A stretch of DNA of 64,000 bases from Edaphochlamys debaryana (Eukaryota > Chlorophyta > Chlorophyceae > Chlamydomonadales): positions 930,001-994,000 of the forward strand of contig JAEHOE010000029.1 of the NCBI GenBank assembly GCA_016858145.1. The letters are read 5' to 3'. Shown here in pieces: positions 57,742 to 64,000 of this stretch. Every line of letters starts with the position of its first letter. Positions within the stretch are counted from its first letter, which is position 1. The translations under genes and the position numbers were made by a program. Under the pieces are notes generated by a model. It was not told the origin of the DNA and made no database searches. It saw only the letters and a program-made list of their open reading frames with translations.

Positions 57742-57790
57742 TCAAGACGCCAAGGGGCCTCCCGCGCCCCGGCTCCTGCACAAGCTCGTG
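57560..57790 (-). repeat. Degenerate repeats at the 3' end of the second kinase gene
   Basis: On the minus strand the last codons and the following bases (CTTGAGGAGCTGAGCGGAAG then CCGGGG) recur at about 57720-57745, 57660-57685 and, more diverged (CTTGAGGTGCTTAAGCCGGA), 57600-57630. Two copies include a TGA in the same relative position as the stop codon. Confidence 0.65.
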
Positions 57791-60700
57791 TCTGTGAGCA
57801 GTGCCATGAGGCTGTTGTGCCCCAGTGCCTGCCGACTGATGCCGCTGGGGACCACCGCCATCATGGGCTCCGTGCTGCTGCGCCCGTCCACGGTGCTGCC
57901 GCCGGCGTCGTCCGAGGTAGGGCCCGCCCCCACGCTGCCCACCACGTACGGCAGCGGACCGCCCGCCCCCGGCGTGCCCAGGCCGCCGTACACGGAGGCG
58001 GGCTGCAGGGTTGCGTCGCTGTTGCAGAGGGACCGGTCGGCGGTGACGTCCAGCTGGGGTCGGGGGAGGGGAGGGGAGGAGAGGAGGGGGATGAGGAGGG
58101 GGCGAGAGGAGGAGTTAGGGCCATAATCAAAGCTGCTATCGCGCCAGAGCTAATGGCGAGCTCGTCACGGCAGCAGCGCGCAGCCAGCCGATCCGGCTCG
58201 AGGCACGCGACCCCGACCCCACATTCCCCGGTCGAGCCTCCACCCAGCACCCAACCCAGGCCCCCAGAACCCCCCCGCTCCACGGCCCCACCTGCACGTG
58301 CGGCTGCACCCCCAGGAGCCCCCAGCCGGTGCCCTCGACACGTCGGCAAAACACACACGATTCCCCCCCCCGCCCCGCCCCACACGCCCCCTCCCCCCCT
58401 TTCCCACCTGCACGTGCGGCTGCACCCCCGGCAGCCCCCAGCCGGTGCCGGGCGCCTGAGCCGCGCCCGTGCCCGTGGCCCGGCGCCCCGCCGCCACCGC
58501 CGCCAGGGAGCCCGCGCCCGCGGCCTGCGGGAAGGCGGGGGTGCCCACGCGCTGGCGCATGCGGGACAGCTCCTCGAGGATGAAGGCGAACGTGGGCCTG
58601 CGGGTGTGGGGGAAAGGAGTGGAAGGGTGGTTAGGAGCGTGCGGGCGACGTTTGAAGGCAAAGGATTGAGAGTGCAGATCCTCGAGGGATGGAGGCGAAC
58701 GTGGGCCTGCGGGGAAAGAGATTCAGGCAGGGGTGGAAGAGAGGCAAGAAGGGTTAGGTGAAGGGATGCGCCCAACAAAGACGAGTGGGGTATTGACCGT
58801 GCTTATTGCAGCCCCGCACAAGGTCACAGCGGCGCACGGAGCATGCCCCCCCTGCAGTATGCATGGCCCCTGCCCCTTTCCCCAGGCCGCACCTGTGCTC
58901 CGGGTTGCTCTCCCAGCAGCGGCAGGCCAGCAGCTGGTACTCGAAGGGGGCCGCCAGGTCGGGCGGGAAGGTGGGACGCAGATTCTCCTTGGCCACCGAG
59001 TGAGCCAGGAAGGCCTGCGGACGGCGATGTGAAGATGTTGTCAGCGAGAGACCAGTTTTGATGTGGGGGTGGCTGGTTGGTGATTGTCGATCGCTACCCA
59101 GTACAAATACCTTCCTTACAGCCGCCCCCCGAGCCCTGGCACCCTTCCCTCGCACCTTGTTCACGTCCCGCATGGCGGTCTCCCCCGTGAACAGCTCGTA
59201 CAGCATGATGCCGAACGAGTACACGTCGCTGGCCGGGCTGACGTGGCCGTTGACAAGCGTCTCCGGCGCCATATATGCAAGAGTCTGCGGGGCACGGTGG
59301 CAAAAGAACCAACGAGGACAGGGTTAGGGCCTGGAATGGAGACAGAACGGAGAAGGCAAGGCCTGCGGCATGCGGCATGGGCGTGGCTGGCTCTGGCTGG
59401 TTCCATCAGGCGCTCTGGGGCTCTGGTTGGTTGCTTGAATGCGGAGGCCAACAAGCGCCGACAAAGGGGTACCACTGAAGCATGAACCCCCCTGCCCAGC
59501 TCACCCCGTGGTAGGCATTGCTAATGTGCGTCTCCTCCGCGCTTAGCCGGAGGCTGAGCCCGAAATCCGCGACCTGTGGGTGGCAGGCGGGGGACCCCGA
59601 ACAGAACACAACAGGTTGGAAAACATGCTCCATGCAGAGGCCCAGCGACCAGGGCTCCCTGCACTCCCACCCGTGCCCCTCTGTGGCAGGCCCCCAGGGG
59701 CAAACAGCCTCGCCCCCGCCTCGCCTTGGCAACGAAGCCCCTGGGGTCGGTGGTCGAGCCCTTGAGTAGCACGTTGCGCGGCTTGAGGTCCGCGTGCACG
59801 ATGCCCTCCCGGTGCAGGTGCACTGGGCGCGCACGAGGGTGGGGGGGGGGGGCGAAAGGAAAAGGGCGTGAGGGGCGCAGTGCTGGGTCCCCAACAGATC
59901 CCCAACAGATCCGAATACCCCCGAGACCCCGAAAATACCCCCTCATTCCGGTACCGTTACGACCCTGTGCGGCAACACACCCCTCACCCCTAACCCCACA
60001 AAGTCTGTGCTCACCCATGGCGCGCGCAATGTCGATGGCGGTGTCGAGCACGTTGCTAAGATCCACGAGCAAGGGCTCGTCGCCGCCGCTCACTACCGAC
60101 CGGATGCGCGAACCCGGGGTGCCCGCTACTACTGGCGCCTTTGTGGCACCACCGCCCCGCTCCGCCGACACGCCGGCGCTGTCGGGGCCCGCGGCCGTGT
60201 CAGCGCTTCTGCGCGGGTCCACAGCTGCTGCTGCCGCGGTTTGCGCGTGCGACGTGGACCCCGGTCGCGACTGGAGCACCGCGTTCGCGCCGACGACGCT
60301 CGCGGGCTTGAAGAAGACGCGCGTGTCGAGCTTGTCGCGGAGTGACCCGAGGTCGCAGAATTCCTGCACAAGCTTGATCTCGTAGCCGAGCACGTCATCG
60401 ATGTTGGACGTGACGTTGCTGCCCGGGATGCCCGAGGTCGCGGTCGTCACTCCACCGCCGTTGCCATTGCCGACGCCGTTGAGCGCGACGCAGTGGTCGG
60501 TGGAGGCGCAGGGCAGGCTGTCACCCCCGCTCCTGTGGACAGACAGACACAGGACGGACACGGAAGGGTGGGTGCTGTCGGCAGGCAACAGCAGATGGAG
60601 TAATGCCTGGTCGACACCCCGCCCCACGCTGGCCTGCTTGCCTGGGCCCAGCACACACGGAGGAGCGCACAGCCAGTCGAGCCATCCCTATTCAGGACTA

Positions 60701-63700
60701 GCCACAAGCCCCGCTCACTCCTGGAGGCTGGCGAGCTGGTTGGCCTTCCGCGCCTTGGCCCCCTCGACGCGGTCAATGGTGAAGGTGAACGTCTGCACGA
60801 TGTTGGGGTGGCTGGGAGGAGGGCCAGGGAGTTGGGCAAGGGAAAGGCACATACGTTAAAAGTCAGTAGGTGTGAAGGGAGTGAAGAGGGTTAGCCCAGG
60901 GCTGACCTGCCATCACCTCACACGCCATACTAGAACCCCGGTCTACCGTGTCCCAGTCGCTACCCAAGCACCCTGCGCCCCTGCCTCCAACCATGCTCCC
61001 CCCCCTCGCAGTGGTGCCCACCTCAGGCTGCTGCTGATGGCCGCCTCCATGACCGCCATGCGCTCGTGTCGCTCGCGGCCGCTCATGTGCGCCGGCAGCG
61101 TGATCACCTTGACCGCCACCTCAGTTCCGCGCCACAGCGCCTTGTACACGCGGCCGTAGGAGCCCTCCGCCAGCATGGCCTGGGGGACGAGGGCGTCGCG
61201 TAGGGCAGCGGACAATACATGCATACTCAGCACACACCATTGCCGACTTCACGAGCCTGCTGCTCGTCACGGCCTGGTCATGCTAGCACAGCAGTCCAAC
61301 CAGCGAGCAGCAGTCATGGATACGAGGCGTGTAAAAAAAGGCGTGTCGAATAGGAGGCCCACCTGAAGCACCAGGTCCTCGATGCCCAGGATGGCCTTGG
61401 TGGAGCGGGCCTGGGCGATGGCCGCGCTGATGTCGCTCATGTGCCCGGCACTGCAAGGTGGTTAAGGGGCAGAGAGGCAGGCGGGAGGTGTGAGGTGGAG
61501 TAATACAACACCCGCCCAAGTGATGGATCGGGCAGGCGCAGGAGTCCAGCAGCAGCCAATCGCACAGGCGACCCGCCCCTGGGGCACTGGGGCTTACCTC
61601 AGCTTCTCGAAGCAAGGGACAGTTCCCGTTCCAGTGGGAGCAGCGCTGAGGTCTGCCTTGGAGCCTGGGCCCATATCGGCCTGTGGGGAGGGAGCAAGAA
61701 GCAAGGTCAGCAGAGGCAACCGCTGGTCGGGGTTAGCAGCAGAATCGCCCATCACCCGCGCCTCAGCTTGCCAGACTGCTCACCTGGCAGTTCATGCTCT
61801 CCGCCGTGTTGAGGGCAACGTTCAGCGCGCCATTTTCGGTGCCACTGTCGCCAGCCTCCAGGTCGGCGGCCTTGTCCTTCAGCGCTGAGGTTTGCCCATA
61901 GGTACCATCATCTGATGACCCGCCACGCTTGCGCTGGTGAAAGGTATTGTAGCCCAGGAGGGCCGCCGCAATGATCACGACTGCGCCCACGGCACTGCCG
62001 ATAGCAATGCCGACGATGGCGCCCGTGGACAGGCTGCTCGACGAGGAGGCCGCGGTGGGGGGCGGGGCGGTGGGCACGGCCTGCCACACCACCTCCACAT
62101 TCGTGAAGACCCACCAGCCTGAAACCGGGATAAGAACGGAAGGGCCACAAAGACTGAGTACTGTGCGGGCCGAGTGTTACTCCGACAACGGATGCCAGCC
62201 AGCCGCACACAATGCCAGTTGCGTGCGACACTGCCCCTTCCTTCCATCACGCGCGCACACACAAGCCGGCCCCACACACAGTGACTGTGCCTGCACGCAC
62301 CCATGATGGTGGACGAGGTGTTGAGGTACACCTGCCAGGCGCCCAGCGTAGCGCCCATGCCCAGGTGGGACGTGGTGTTGCGGACCTGCGCCTGCTCGTT
62401 GCTGGCGTCCTGCGCCAGGCGCAGCACGCGCTCCACGGCGGCCCCGACCTGGGCCTGGTTGGTCGCGAGCTTGTCGTCGAGGATGACACTCTGCATTGGC
62501 AGGGCGGGACAGAGCACGTGGGTCGGGTTGTCAGTGGTTTGGCTGGACTTGCACGGGGCAGATGAGGCTAGAAACGATGAATCGGTCACCATGCCCTTGC
62601 CCTCATTGCTGTACGTCCCAGCAGGGCGCTGCATGCCGTGATAGGGCGAGCAACCCACCTTGAACTCCACTGAGCCCGAGCCCCCACTCGTTGTTGTGAC
62701 GGCCGTGAAGGCGCCGACTGGGCCCATGTCCGTGCTGCCAGAGGCCGCGGCACTGGTGCTGAACGCCTTCCAGCCCAGCCCCGTGACGACCAGGTCGCCC
62801 TGGATGAGCAGGCGCCCCGCTGCCCGCACAACGTCGAGCAGGTCCGACAGGTCCAGCGTGTAGCGCTGGCCCGGAACGGGGTGGCAGGCACGGACCTCGA
62901 TGAGGCTGGGTGAATGAAACATGGGAGAGATTGGGGGGGTGAGGGGCCCAGCACGTGAGACAAGGGACGCGTGGCAGGTGGGGCATTGCAACACGCGTGA
63001 GACAAAGCAAAAGGGTTGGTGAGCAGTGCGACAGCCAACCCAGCGCCTGGCAAGCCCACACTCCTGGGATTGTCTGACGTCGTCCCCAGGGCCTCACCCG
63101 ACGGAGGTCTGGAGCGCGTCACGCCCCGTGGGCCAGTTGGCCGGGTTAAGCTTGATGTCGCCCATGACCTGGATGTACCGCACCGAGGCCGCCAGCGCGG
63201 CCCGCAGCTCCACGTCGTTGCTGACGCGCACAATGTTGGAGCGCAAGGTCGCGCCCTGCGCCAGCGCCGCGGCGAAGCACAGCGCGCGGTCGTTCGCCAC
63301 GTTGGACTGCTCCACGTTGACATTGTCGAAGGCCCACGATGCCGATGTCCCTTGAGACAGCGAGTCGTAGAGGCTCCCCGCGCGGAACTGCAGATACGTG
63401 TTCTGGCTGAGCACCCACTGACCAATGTTGAACGAGTACGTGGGCCCGGGCAACGTCGCGTTGCCGATCGGCAGCCCCAACGACAAGTTGCCTGGCGCGG
63501 CCCTGTTGCCAGTTCCGGGCCACGCGCCCACGAGGAGGCCACCGCTCGCAGCAACGCTGGGCACGCCCGAGGACGCGACCGCACGCGCGGCGGAGAGGAC
63601 CTCGTCCGAGGGCCAGTCCACGCTGGCGGGCTGCAGGTTGGGCCTCGTTGGGTCGGACGAGCAGCAGCCCGGCAGCGCCTGCATGGACGCCACCGTCCCC

Positions 63701-64000
63701 GCCAGGTCGGGGACCTCGATGGTGCTGTTCCGCAGCACCACGCTGCCACTGCCATCCACGGTCCACGCGCTCAGCAGCAGCGGCAGGTTCGGCGGCCTGG
63801 GGGCAGGCGGTAGAGCAGCACTTGAGGTGAGCAGAGGCAGGTGAATGTCTAACCCGGACACAGCACACTCAGCTCAGCTATCAGCCCCCAGTCCTTGCAT
63901 CCCCCAGACCAAGGCGCGCCACTCCTCCAGCCCCACCACGCGCTGTAGTTGAAGCTGGTGGTGCCTTTGAAGCGGATGCCCACGAACTCCAGCGGCGCCT
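57742..64000 (-). CDS. Second transmembrane receptor-like protein kinase (5' partial)
   Basis: Exons: 63910->64000, 63098-63796, 62659-62905, 62301-62490, 61784-62118, 61598-61680, 61363-61450, 61022-61179, 60719-60811, 60015-60532, 59725-59822, 59505-59573, 59156-59284, 58893-59014, 58408-58597, 57742-58053; the 5' end lies beyond the window. Extracellular part with many sequons (LRAALAASVRYIQVMGDIKL, RYTLDLSDLLDVVRAAGRLL) resembles the beta-helix-like ectodomains of volvocine receptor kinases. Membrane span GIAIGSAVGAVVIIAAALL, then juxtamembrane and kinase: AEGSYGRVYKALW, VAVKV, EFCDLGSLRDKL, GIVHADLKPRNVLL (HAD replaces HRD), VADFG, AYMAPE, DVYSFGIMLYELF, CWESNPEHRPTF. A roughly 100-residue low-complexity insertion lies between the hinge helix and the catalytic loop. 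The intron after 59725 uses a GC donor (AAG/GCGAGG). Ser/Thr specificity of Raf/MAPKKK-like type is inferred. Confidence 0.88.
58288..58330 (-). repeat. Echo of second-kinase exon 3' end
   Basis: The exon end at 58408-58450 (plus-strand CACCTGCACGTGCGGCTGCA then CCCCCGGCAGCCCCCAGCC) is repeated about 120 bp further into the intron, with the donor GT retained. Confidence 0.85.
58681..58710 (-). repeat. Echo of second-kinase exon 5' end
   Basis: GGAGGCGAACGTGGGCCTGC (plus strand) followed by GGGGAAA repeats the true exon start at 58570-58600 (GAAGGCGAACGTGGGCCTGC), acceptor included, about 110 bp upstream in transcript direction. Confidence 0.85.

Overview
The window looks like nuclear DNA of a volvocine (chlamydomonadalean) green alga. 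The evidence is very high GC, dense GT-AG introns of 60-500 bp, long Ala/Gly/Pro homopolymer tracts, PPSPPP-type hydroxyproline-rich linkers, a gametolysin-type (M11) metalloprotease and TGTAA as a probable polyadenylation signal. No prokaryotic, organellar, tRNA, rRNA or CRISPR signal was seen. Gene models were built by hand from splice sites and reading-frame phase. In the four best models (ANK-HDAC, Rieske-like, Cys-rich, M11-RCC1) every exon junction keeps frame and the summed coding length is divisible by three.

Left part: (1) <1-10215 (+), a transmembrane receptor-like protein kinase with a secreted-type N-terminal half, one membrane span, a kinase domain and a 660-residue low-complexity tail. 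(2) 11671-22161 (+), 23 exons and 1143 aa, an ankyrin-repeat protein fused to a zinc-dependent class II-type histone deacetylase. (3) 24289-26134 (-), a five-exon chloroplast-type Rieske-like protein without cluster ligands. (4) 28999-32003 (+), a Cys-rich protein with a signal peptide and a C-terminal membrane span.

Middle part, 32.6-43.3 kb: a local family of LRR-like proteins and relatives that share a C-terminal domain but have different N-termini (LRR, CCCH zinc finger, coiled coil). Two members are broken (frameshift at about 33.49 kb, truncation at about 34.43 kb). Exon fragments of unrecognised genes lie between them.

Right part: 44633-55260 (-), 32 exons and 1422 aa, an apparently undescribed secreted mosaic: signal peptide, P-domain, Pro-rich linker, M11 metalloprotease, PAN-like module, Pro-rich linker, PAN-like module, then seven RCC1-like repeats, each encoded by the same two-exon unit. 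Finally 57742->64000 (-), a second transmembrane kinase of the same general build as the first, in opposite orientation.

A feature that recurs across the four large genes is the 'exon-edge echo'. Introns contain one to three copies of the first or last 20-40 bp of the neighbouring exon, often with a usable splice site. One is a perfect 33-nt in-frame cassette exon, and one is part of an identical 95-bp tandem array. The genes do not form an obvious operon-like pathway; the common theme is cell-surface/extracellular signalling and matrix proteins plus one chromatin enzyme and one plastid protein.
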